5,784 nucleotides of DNA, taken from Luminiphilus sp. Its GTDB lineage: Bacteria > Pseudomonadota > Gammaproteobacteria > Pseudomonadales > Halieaceae. Both the position numbers and the translations under genes were made by a program. A model generated the notes under the pieces. It did not search any database, had not been told where the DNA came from, and was given only the letters and a program-made list of their open reading frames with translations. The stretch is taken from contig JAQXEB010000014.1 of assembly GCA_029251065.1 (NCBI GenBank), positions 1 through 5,784 on the forward strand, read 5' to 3'. This document shows, one piece after another, positions 1 through 5,784 of this stretch (position 1 is the stretch's first letter; each line of letters begins with the position of its first letter).

Positions 1-147
1 AATTACTCACAACACACCCCGACGTCACGTAATGTCAGATTTAGAGTGCACACTATGTGGGAGTTATGTTTATTTGTGAAATAAATGGCTTATATCTCGC
101 TCATAATTTAGACAAATACATGTGCGGAGATTTGGACTGTTCTGACG
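1..147. other. AT-rich intergenic region downstream of der
   Basis: By direct count GC is 57 of 147 bases (39%), falling to 16 of 60 in 61-120, clearly below the adjoining genes. There is no supportable ORF. The operon transcript should end here or further left, but I see no GC-rich hairpin followed by a U-tract on the minus strand. Small inverted repeats are present (69-85, and AGTG-CA-CACT at 45-54). A weak minus-strand promoter-like pair, TTGTCT (110-115) and TATAAG (89-94) with 15 nt between, is too poor to call. Confidence 0.7.
69..85. repeat. Small A/T-only inverted repeat downstream of der
   Basis: TTTATTT at 69-75 and AAATAAA at 79-85 form a perfect 7-bp inverted repeat around a 3-base GTG spacer, starting 63 nt beyond the der stop. 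As RNA it would be a weak hairpin without G-C pairs and without a following U-run on the minus strand, so it is not called a terminator. It could arise by chance in AT-rich DNA. Confidence 0.4.
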
Positions 148-1566
148 TTACTGCGTCTTTTTGTTTTTCTTCTTCTTGTCCGCTTTCTTGATGTGCGATA
201 CGAGCCGTTTTCGACGCTGAACCTGACGTTCACTCAGTTTGTTCTTTCGTCCTGCGTATGGATTTTCTCCCGTTCTCAATTCAATCCGAATGGGCGTTCC
301 AGTAAGGTCAAGCTCTCGGCGAAATGCGTTCTCCAAGTACCGCACATAACTTTGCGGTAACTTGTCAGTCGAGTTCCCGTGTATGACGATTCTTGGCGGA
401 TTATGCCCTCCCATGTGCGCGTATCGAAGCTTCACGCGACGACCGCCAACCATAGGCGGCGGATGGGTTCCGACAACATCCTCAAGTAATTTCGTCAACC
501 TTGGCGTTGTCAGCTTGCGCGTGGCCGACTCGTAGGCGCCATGAATAGAATCGTACAAATGCCCCACGCCGGTCCCGTGCAGCGCAGAAATAAAATGAAT
601 GTCGGCGTAATCCACAAAAATCAAGCGTCGCTGAAGCTCGACTTTGACACGCTCACGTTCATCAGCCTCCATGCCATCCCATTTGTTAAGTGCAACAACA
701 AGGCCTCGACCTGCTTCGATGCACTGCCCCAGTAAATGAAGGTCCTGCTCGACAACGCCCTCGCGAGAGTCCATCAGTAAGATGACAACATTGGCTTGAT
801 CAATGGCTTTCAACGTTTTAACAATCGAAAACTTTTCGACGGTTTCTTTGACGTTCTTTCGACGTCTAACGCCTGCAGTATCGATCAAGGTATAGGCGTG
901 CCCGTGCCGCTCATATTCAATGAAAACACTGTCACGAGTGGTGCCGGGCTCATCGAAGACCACAACGCGATCTTCCCCTAAAAGCCTGTTTACCAGCGTT
1001 GATTTACCAACATTTGGACGACCGACAACCGCAACTCGAATACCCCCACCCAGGTCATCAGTCTCGCTGTGAGTCTCGCCAAAAGGCTCCATAACCTCAG
1101 CAATCATTGCACGCACACCACGGTTATGTGTCGCTGCAATCGTATGCAAACCACTGACGCCCAGCCCGTGGAAGTCCGCCGCTGCTACGTCCTCTCCCAC
1201 CCCGTCAATTTTATTCACCACCAGTTCGAAGGGCTTGCTGCGGTTGCGCAGCAAACGAACGAGCGCTTGGTCACCCACTTGCAGTCCTGCGCGACCATCG
1301 ACCAGCAACAAAACGATATCGGCCTCGTCAATAGCCGCCAATGATTGCGCTGCCATCGCAGCGTCTATACCCGCTTCTTCGCCGGTGATACCGCCGGTAT
1401 CGATCACAATGAAACGCTGCTCATCACAGCGACCTTCACCGTACTGACGATCACGCGTTAGGCCCGAAAGATTCGCGACAAGTGCATCACGAGACTTCGT
1501 GAGTTGATTAAAGAGCGTTGATTTGCCCACATTAGGGCGCCCAACCAACGCAATGACGGGTAGCAT
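148..1566 (-). CDS. der: Ribosome biogenesis GTPase Der (EngA), two tandem G domains plus KH-like domain
   Basis: Der is an essential bacterial GTPase with two consecutive G domains that acts in late 50S ribosomal subunit assembly in the cytoplasm. G domain 1 shows G1 GRPNVGKST (9-17), G2 T37 in LTRDR, G3 DTGG (56-59) and G4 NKID (118-121). G domain 2 repeats this with GRPNVGKST (182-190), PGTTRD (207-212), DTAG (229-232), NKWD (294-297) and the G5 segment ISAL (326-329). A C-terminal KH-like domain follows from about 350, with GRRVKLRYAHMGG (385-397) and ENPYAGRKNKLS (434-445). The protein ends in a lysine-rich tail, KKADKKKKNKK (460-470). Its 472 residues are fewer than the 490 of E. coli, mainly because the linker between the G domains (about 160-176) lacks the long acidic stretch of the enterobacterial protein. 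The ATG gives the conserved start (V-ALVGRPNVGKS). It starts 4 nt after the bamB TAA, with only a weak ribosome binding site. It is the last gene of the visible operon. Confidence 0.98.
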   Translation of the reverse strand: MLPVIALVGRPNVGKSTLFNQLTKSRDALVANLSGLTRDRQYGEGRCDEQRFIVIDTGGITGEEAGIDAAMAAQSLAAIDEADIVLLLVDGRAGLQVGDQALVRLLRNRSKPFELVVNKIDGVGEDVAAADFHGLGVSGLHTIAATHNRGVRAMIAEVMEPFGETHSETDDLGGGIRVAVVGRPNVGKSTLVNRLLGEDRVVVFDEPGTTRDSVFIEYERHGHAYTLIDTAGVRRRKNVKETVEKFSIVKTLKAIDQANVVILLMDSREGVVEQDLHLLGQCIEAGRGLVVALNKWDGMEADERERVKVELQRRLIFVDYADIHFISALHGTGVGHLYDSIHGAYESATRKLTTPRLTKLLEDVVGTHPPPMVGGRRVKLRYAHMGGHNPPRIVIHGNSTDKLPQSYVRYLENAFRRELDLTGTPIRIELRTGENPYAGRKNKLSERQVQRRKRLVSHIKKADKKKKNKKTQ

Positions 1567-1570
1567 TGGC

Positions 1571-2746
1571 TTAGTCCAGAACCTCTAACTCAAAGGCGAG
1601 GAGTTGGCCGCTGTCGGTATAGACGTATAGGCGACCGCGGTCAGAGATCATGTCTGCCCGAGCCGCACTTCCACCGACTTTAGTTCGACCGGCAATAGTA
1701 CCGTCGACTTGCGACAGTAAGTGAAGGTAGCCCTCGTAGTCGACGGTAGCGACGTAACTATTGATGGGGGTCGGTCTGGACAGTTCACGATAACCCAATT
1801 CAATATTTTGCCAGCGTACGCCCTGACCATTGCGCAGAAATGCGCTGACAGTCCCGTCCACGTCGGTCACATACACATTGCCGAAGCCCACGTGCGTCCC
1901 GGTGACCGAGGACACGTTCTGCTGCCATAGTTTTCGTCCGGTGCGCGTATCCAAGGCCGCAACACGTCCTTGATAACTCGACACGAACAACTCAACGCCT
2001 TGCTGAGTGATCGTGCCGTCGATATCGACGATTCGATCAATCTCAGAACTGCCTTGTGGAACACCAATCCGAGACTCCCAGCTGACGTTACCTGAATCCA
2101 CATCGACGGCAATAACTTTACCGTCGCCAAATCCAGCAATCGCGTTATTACCCAGTAAAATGGGTGTTGAAGTCCCTCGCAACGTCAGCACCGGAACGTC
2201 GCTCGTAAAGGTCCACGTCGGCTCGTCAGCACCGGCCTCAAAGCCCAAAAGTTTACCGTCGTAAGTCTGAACAATGACCCAGTCGTCTGAGACTGCGGGG
2301 GCGGCGAGAACTTCGCCGGACACGGCCGCTTCCCACAAAACTTGCCCATCTCCTGCCGAGAGTTGCAGTACAGAGCCGTCAGCGCCGCCGAGATACACAC
2401 TGTCGTTGTGGTAACCCACGCCGCCGGACAGCGGCCGTTCCAACTCAACGCGCCATAGACGACTACCGTCTATCGCATCAATCGCCGCAACTTCACCATC
2501 GCTAGACGCGGCGTAAATGACACCGTTCTCAAGTATGGGCGTTATTCTATAAAACCCATTGCCTTGTCCGTCTCCAATACTGGTTGACCACTGCTTATTG
2601 AGTTTCACCGTCGCATCAATTCGCTCGAGCTCAACCGGGGCAGTCAGGTCCTCACTGTCATCAGTGTTGAACCAACCCTGAAGGGTATTACAGCCACTGA
2701 GCGTGACCACTGAGACGCTGATAATCAGCGGACGCCATAACTTCAT
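1571..2746 (-). CDS. bamB: Outer membrane protein assembly factor BamB (beta-propeller lipoprotein)
   Basis: BamB (formerly YfgL) is a lipoprotein of the BAM complex. It binds the POTRA domains of BamA and helps fold and insert outer-membrane beta-barrel proteins. The 391 residues are close to the 392 of E. coli. The N-terminus is a lipoprotein signal with lipobox LSGC, so C19 should be lipidated. Residue +2 is Asn rather than Asp, consistent with Lol sorting to the outer membrane. The rest is an eight-bladed propeller of PQQ/WD-like repeats of the type (V/L)Y-x-DG-x-(V/L)-x-A-(I/L)-D-x2-(T/S)G-x3-W, beginning near residues 76, 117, 157, 202, 253, 291, 332 and 373. The segment LTLRG (187-191) and the aspartates in VDIDG (D241, D243) align with the E. 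coli loop residues L192, L194, R195, D246 and D248 reported to contact BamA. The ATG lies in a TAATG overlap with yfgM, which suggests translational coupling. A generic PQQ-dependent dehydrogenase is ruled out by the lipobox, length and gene context. Confidence 0.97.
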   Translation of the reverse strand: MKLWRPLIISVSVVTLSGCNTLQGWFNTDDSEDLTAPVELERIDATVKLNKQWSTSIGDGQGNGFYRITPILENGVIYAASSDGEVAAIDAIDGSRLWRVELERPLSGGVGYHNDSVYLGGADGSVLQLSAGDGQVLWEAAVSGEVLAAPAVSDDWVIVQTYDGKLLGFEAGADEPTWTFTSDVPVLTLRGTSTPILLGNNAIAGFGDGKVIAVDVDSGNVSWESRIGVPQGSSEIDRIVDIDGTITQQGVELFVSSYQGRVAALDTRTGRKLWQQNVSSVTGTHVGFGNVYVTDVDGTVSAFLRNGQGVRWQNIELGYRELSRPTPINSYVATVDYEGYLHLLSQVDGTIAGRTKVGGSAARADMISDRGRLYVYTDSGQLLAFELEVLD

Positions 2747-3411
2747 TACTGATTGTCCTCAGGAGACTCGTTAGTTTCTCTCAGCGCTAAGCCACTGACC
2801 TTGAGGTCAACGAGGCCCAATTGACCACCCAGTGATAGCGACGCTGTTTGCGCTGTGCGATAAGCCTCCAGCGCCTGTGCCTGTCGACCTGCCGCGAGAT
2901 GAACGTCCCCCAGCGCTTGTGCATAACTGGCTGGGAATGAATCGCTACCTAACTCTAAAATAGCAAGCGCACGAGGCTCGTTACCATTTGCAGCGAGCAC
3001 TCGAGCAAGTCTTAGCTGGGCCAGTTGCCCGACCGTAGTCTCAAGATCGACACTGCCCATCACCGACTCAAGCTCACGCTCTGCCAGTGCAAGATCTCCA
3101 GCCTCAACAGCCGCAGAGGCCACCTGAAGCGACGCAAAGTCAGCAAACGCGCCACCAGCGTGACGCTCGCGCAGACCGCGGCTCATCGTCGCGAGTTGTT
3201 CCGCGGACTCGCCAGAAAGCTTTAACTGAAGTACCTCATCGTAAGCATTTGCAGCAGCATCTGCTGTGCTCACCGCATGGTCTTGATACTGAGACCACCC
3301 AAACGATCCACCGATTGTCAGCACCACGGCCGCAATTACTGAGACACGATTTTCGTCCCACCACTGCTTAATCGCATCTAACTGCTCTTCCTCTTGAAGG
3401 TGATCAGCCAC
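2746..3411 (-). CDS. yfgM: YfgM family membrane-anchored TPR protein (ancillary SecYEG translocon subunit)
   Basis: YfgM proteins are single-pass inner-membrane proteins with a periplasmic TPR-like domain. In E. coli YfgM associates with the SecYEG translocon and the chaperone PpiD, and it has been linked to RcsB stability. The 221-residue product (206 in E. coli) has an acidic cytoplasmic N-terminus with LDAIKQWWDENR (11-22), one hydrophobic segment at about 23-39 (VSVIAAVVLTIGGSFGW), and a long alanine- and leucine-rich helical region at about 45-210 with helix pairs such as AQLRLARVLAANGNEPRALAIL, consistent with TPR-like repeats. The GTG start is supported because it aligns residue for residue with the E. 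coli N-terminus up to the membrane segment, the preceding in-frame codons are GGA and the hisS stop, and a good Shine-Dalgarno sequence sits 6 nt away. Sequence conservation in this family is low, so the assignment rests on architecture plus its fixed place between hisS and bamB. The stop overlaps the bamB start by one base. Confidence 0.93.
   Translation of the reverse strand: MADHLQEEEQLDAIKQWWDENRVSVIAAVVLTIGGSFGWSQYQDHAVSTADAAANAYDEVLQLKLSGESAEQLATMSRGLRERHAGGAFADFASLQVASAAVEAGDLALAERELESVMGSVDLETTVGQLAQLRLARVLAANGNEPRALAILELGSDSFPASYAQALGDVHLAAGRQAQALEAYRTAQTASLSLGGQLGLVDLKVSGLALRETNESPEDNQ
2756..2760 (-). promoter_or_regulatory. Ribosome binding site of bamB inside the end of yfgM
   Basis: GAGGA on the minus strand, formed by the Glu-Asp codons near the end of yfgM, lies 9 nt before the bamB ATG. 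Together with the one-base TAATG overlap it supports this start and reinitiation by ribosomes finishing yfgM. Confidence 0.65.
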
Positions 3412-3414
3412 TCC

Positions 3415-4701
3415 CTACTCCTCAATATCGCTCGCCAGTCGTTCTAACCGGTGTAAAAAATCATTCAATGCACCTCTGTCGAGGCTCGTCTGTTCTTCGT
3501 TTGTTCGCAGGGGCTTCACTGTCACTGTCCCTTGCGCCAGTTCATCTGGACCATAAACCATGGCCCAGGAGGCGCCACTCTTGTCCGCGCGCTTAAATTG
3601 ACTCTTAAGACTGGCCCCGCCGAGGTGTTGGACAACACGCAAACCCGGAAATTCAGTGCGTATTCTATCCGCCTCGAGCATGGCTTGGCTAAGTGCATTT
3701 GAATCAGCGCTGATGACGTACAAATCCGGGTGGTCTAATGCATCAACCTCGAGGCTTTGCAACAGCATCACAAGACGCTCCAGTCCCGCGGCGAATCCCG
3801 CCGCCGGCGTCGCCTTACCGCCAAATTGACCGACCATACCGTCGTACCGTCCACCGCCACAAACTGTCGCCTGCGCACCGAGTCGGTCAGTGGTCCACTC
3901 AAAAACGGTCTTGTTGTAGTAATCGAGGCCGCGCACAAGGTTTGGATTAGCAACAAAAGACAGGCCGGCCTGCCCCAGTAGTTCGCACAACTGGTCGTGA
4001 TGCGCCTTCGATTCGTCATCAAGGAACCTCGCCATTGCGGGCGCGCCGGCGACGACGTTTTGCGTGGCGGCGGATTTACTGTCCAAAATACGCAACGGAT
4101 TAGTCGCGAGTCGACGCTGACTGTCCTCGTCCAGCGACTCGACGTGCTGACGCAGATACGCAGTCAGCGCCTGCTTGTAAGCGTGCCGAGATTCGGCACT
4201 GCCGATGGTGTTGAGTTCCAAAGTCACAACATCGTCAATACCGAGTCTTCGCCACCATTGACGGCAGAGCAACAACAGCTCGGCGTCTTGATCAGGCGTC
4301 GGCACACCAAACGCCTCGACACCGAGCTGGTGAAACTGACGCTGGCGGCCCTTCTGTGGCCGCTCGTAGCGGAACATCGGACCCATGTACCAAACCCGTT
4401 GGGCGGACTGGATTAAATTATGCTGCACCATGGCTCGAACAGTACTTGCCGTGCCCTCGGGACGCAGAGATAGGCCCTCATCATTACGGTCCGCAAAGGA
4501 GTACATTTCTTTTTCAACAATATCGGTCACTTCGCCAATGGATCGCGCAAAAAGATCCGTTCTTTCAACCAGCGGTGTTCGAATTTCCGAATAGCCGTGC
4601 GCGCCAATCACATCGCGCGCAGTTTGCTCAAGCATCTGCCACAACGGAGTTTCATCGGGAAGAACATCAACCATTCCCCGAACAGCGCGGTACTGACTCA
4701 T
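3415..4701 (-). CDS. hisS: Histidyl-tRNA synthetase (HisRS)
   Basis: This class II aminoacyl-tRNA synthetase charges tRNA-His with histidine in the cytoplasm, normally as a homodimer (EC 6.1.1.21). The 428 residues compare with 424 in E. coli. The N-terminal catalytic core shows RGMVDVLP at 8-15, the motif 1 region with RTPLVERTDLF (41-51), RPEGTAS (80-86), and motif 2 with FRYERPQKGRQRQFHQ (110-125), where R111 corresponds to the ATP-binding arginine R113 of E. coli. The HisRS-specific histidine-binding segment LVRGLDYYN is at 255-263 with R257, equivalent to catalytic R259. CGGGRYDGM follows at 281-289, and motif 3 (GFAAGLERL) at 302-310. The rest, from about 325, is the anticodon-binding domain, with GGASLKSQFKRADKSGA (361-377). 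The ATG start is 12 nt after the ispG stop and gives the conserved N-terminus. No key residue is missing. Expression is likely from the shared operon transcript; no attenuator is visible in the 12-nt gap. Confidence 0.98.
   Translation of the reverse strand: MSQYRAVRGMVDVLPDETPLWQMLEQTARDVIGAHGYSEIRTPLVERTDLFARSIGEVTDIVEKEMYSFADRNDEGLSLRPEGTASTVRAMVQHNLIQSAQRVWYMGPMFRYERPQKGRQRQFHQLGVEAFGVPTPDQDAELLLLCRQWWRRLGIDDVVTLELNTIGSAESRHAYKQALTAYLRQHVESLDEDSQRRLATNPLRILDSKSAATQNVVAGAPAMARFLDDESKAHHDQLCELLGQAGLSFVANPNLVRGLDYYNKTVFEWTTDRLGAQATVCGGGRYDGMVGQFGGKATPAAGFAAGLERLVMLLQSLEVDALDHPDLYVISADSNALSQAMLEADRIRTEFPGLRVVQHLGGASLKSQFKRADKSGASWAMVYGPDELAQGTVTVKPLRTNEEQTSLDRGALNDFLHRLERLASDIEE
3418..3422 (-). 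promoter_or_regulatory. Ribosome binding site of yfgM inside the last codons of hisS
   Basis: The last two sense codons of hisS are GAG GAG. They create AGGAG on the minus strand, 6 nt before the GTG start of yfgM, which is near-ideal strength and spacing. This site decides in favour of the GTG start, because the next in-frame Met codon comes only after the membrane segment. Confidence 0.75.
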
Positions 4702-4711
4702 TAACTGTGCG

Positions 4712-4715
4712 TCCT
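4712..4715 (-). promoter_or_regulatory. Ribosome binding site of hisS, overlapping the ispG stop codon
   Basis: On the minus strand AGGA begins at the second base of the ispG stop codon (TAGGAC) and lies 10 nt before the hisS ATG. The match is modest and the spacing slightly long. A ribosome terminating on ispG would cover this site, so coupling between the two genes is likely (inference). Confidence 0.55.
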
Positions 4716-5784
4716 AGTGACTGCTGGAAATAATGTCCGCTTCTTCTCGGGCACGCTGGGCTTCCAGATTCTCAGCACGCTTGCGGATAACGGATTCCAA
4801 ATGATCAACAAAATTGGTGTTGCTGATTTTGTGATCAGGCTCCCCGTCGAGGTAAATCAAATTACTGGGTGTGGCACCTGTGAGACCCACATCGGCCTCC
4901 TTGGCTTCACCCGGCCCATTAACGATACAACCAATGACTGCAACATCCATGGGCGTTCGAATGTCATCAAGGCGCCGTTCGAGCTCGTTCATTGTACCTA
5001 TAACATCGAAGTTTTGCCGTGAGCAGCTAGGACATGCGACAAAATTAATACCATTTGCTCTTATTTTTAAGCTCTTGAGAATCTCAAAGCCCACTTTGAC
5101 TTCTTCCACCGGATCAGCGGCTAAGGACACACGCAGCGTATCGCCAATGCCGTCCATCAGTAACATACCAAGACCCACGGCAGACTTGACGGTACCGCCC
5201 CTCAGCGCCCCTGCCTCCGTAATTCCAAGGTGGAGTGGTTGATCTATTTGTTGCGCCAGTCCTCGGTAGGCAGCGACGGCCATGAACACGTCAGAAGCTT
5301 TAACACTGACTTTGAAATCGGGAAAGTTGTGTCGCTCCAAGATATCCACATTTTTCAGCGCAGACTCAATCAAGGCCTCAGCCGTTGGCTCGGGATACTT
5401 ACGCATCAACTCTTTACCGAGCGAGCCCGCGTTGACGCCAATACGAATGGGAATACCCTTGTCTTTGCAGGCAGCAATGACTTCACGCACCTTTTGCTCT
5501 TTACCGATGTTACCCGGGTTAATCCTTAAACAGTCGACACCATACTCAGCCACTTTTAGCGCAATTTTGTGGTCAAAGTGAATGTCTGCCACCAACGGCA
5601 CGGGGGAGGCTTTTCTGATTTCTTTAAATGCCTCAGCGGCATCCATACTCGGCACCGAAACTCTCACAATATCAGCGCCAGCATCCGCAATCGCCTCAAT
5701 TTGAGCAACGGTCGCGCTGACATCGCAGGTCTCCGTATTCGTCATACTTTGAACGCTGATTGGGGCGTCACCACCCACAGGTAC
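4714..5784 (-). CDS. ispG: 4-hydroxy-3-methylbut-2-enyl-diphosphate synthase IspG, 5'-truncated by the window edge
   Basis: IspG (GcpE) is the cytoplasmic [4Fe-4S] enzyme of the MEP isoprenoid pathway. It converts 2-C-methyl-D-erythritol 2,4-cyclodiphosphate to HMBPP, with flavodoxin as the usual bacterial electron donor. The visible protein has the TIM-barrel signatures SVQSMTNT, VRVSVPSMDAAEA, VADIHFDHKIAL and LRINPGNIG, and then the C-terminal cluster domain. Counting from the in-window GTG at 5778, the cluster ligands are C249 and C252 (ACPSC) and C284, with E291 in GCIVNGPGE. These match E. coli C270, C273, C305 and E312 at a constant offset of 21, so no indel separates them. The GTG is probably not the start: the frame stays open to the window edge, and the two codons before it (Val-Pro) also match E. 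coli residues 20-21. About 19 residues are therefore missing. The C-terminus ends in a charged tail before a TAG stop. It is the first visible gene of the cluster; in relatives rodZ lies upstream. Confidence 0.98.
   Translation of the reverse strand, partial: VPVGGDAPISVQSMTNTETCDVSATVAQIEAIADAGADIVRVSVPSMDAAEAFKEIRKASPVPLVADIHFDHKIALKVAEYGVDCLRINPGNIGKEQKVREVIAACKDKGIPIRIGVNAGSLGKELMRKYPEPTAEALIESALKNVDILERHNFPDFKVSVKASDVFMAVAAYRGLAQQIDQPLHLGITEAGALRGGTVKSAVGLGMLLMDGIGDTLRVSLAADPVEEVKVGFEILKSLKIRANGINFVACPSCSRQNFDVIGTMNELERRLDDIRTPMDVAVIGCIVNGPGEAKEADVGLTGATPSNLIYLDGEPDHKISNTNFVDHLESVIRKRAENLEAQRAREEADIISSSH

Noticed and set aside
69..85. Hairpin TTTATTT/AAATAAA as a Rho-independent terminator of the operon
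   Set aside because: The stem has no G-C pairs and no U-tract follows it in the minus-strand transcript.
89..115. Minus-strand sigma-70-like promoter (TTGTCT, 15 nt, TATAAG) leading out of the left edge
   Set aside because: The -35 match is weak, the spacing of 15 is short, the DNA is AT-rich enough for chance matches, and no downstream gene is visible.
996..1550. Repeated DNA encoding GRPNVGKST at about 998-1030 and 1517-1550, as a possible mobile or recombination repeat
   Set aside because: It is the expected P-loop repetition of the two ancient G domains of Der.
3997..4416. Plus-strand open frame of 139 codons opposite hisS
   Set aside because: It lies wholly antisense to a clearly conserved HisRS catalytic region, has no recognisable domain, and its composition is what a reverse-strand shadow of the codon usage would give.
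4356..4733. Plus-strand open frame of 125 codons opposite the hisS start
   Set aside because: It is antisense to the hisS 5' half and the ispG-hisS junction, with no family similarity. The overlap with conserved genes argues against coding.
4871..5242. Plus-strand open frame of 123 codons opposite ispG
   Set aside because: It lies antisense to the conserved Fe-S domain of ispG. The low-complexity Ser/Pro/Arg-rich translation is typical of a shadow frame.
5776..5778. GTG at 5778 as the true ispG start
   Set aside because: The in-frame codons upstream to the window edge are sense and match E. coli IspG residues 20-21, so the real start lies outside the window.
1..5784. An undescribed accessory or defence system
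   Set aside because: All coding sequence belongs to the conserved ispG-hisS-yfgM-bamB-der cluster, and no leftover region is large enough to hold another system.

Overview
This window is a core housekeeping segment of a gammaproteobacterial chromosome. All five genes lie on the minus strand and, in transcription order (right to left), are ispG, hisS, yfgM, bamB and der. This order is the well-known gammaproteobacterial cluster, found in Escherichia coli and Pseudomonas, among others. The proteins align closely with their E. coli counterparts as I remember them but are clearly divergent. Moderate GC content in the genes and an AT-rich tail fit a free-living, non-enteric gammaproteobacterium, possibly marine, but the genus cannot be read from the sequence.

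Layout: the right edge cuts ispG (4714-5784), whose first ~19 codons lie outside. After 12 nt comes hisS (3415-4701), then 3 nt, then yfgM (2746-3411, GTG start). yfgM overlaps bamB (1571-2746) by one base in a TAATG junction, and 4 nt later der begins (148-1566). Positions 1-147 are an AT-rich downstream intergenic stretch with no gene and no convincing terminator. The tight junctions indicate one polycistronic transcript with translational coupling; its promoter is outside the window to the right.

The genes serve separate basic functions: isoprenoid precursor synthesis (IspG), histidyl-tRNA charging (HisS), envelope protein handling at the Sec translocon (YfgM), outer-membrane protein assembly (BamB) and 50S ribosome maturation (Der). 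The YfgM-BamB pair is the envelope-biogenesis part of the cluster.

I found no mobile element, CRISPR array, RNA gene, broken gene or undescribed system. The most unusual detail is that ispG, hisS and yfgM share one reading frame and are separated only by single TAG codons. The other observations are small: a ribosome binding site embedded in the end of hisS, a weak site before der, and a shortened linker with a lysine-rich tail in Der.
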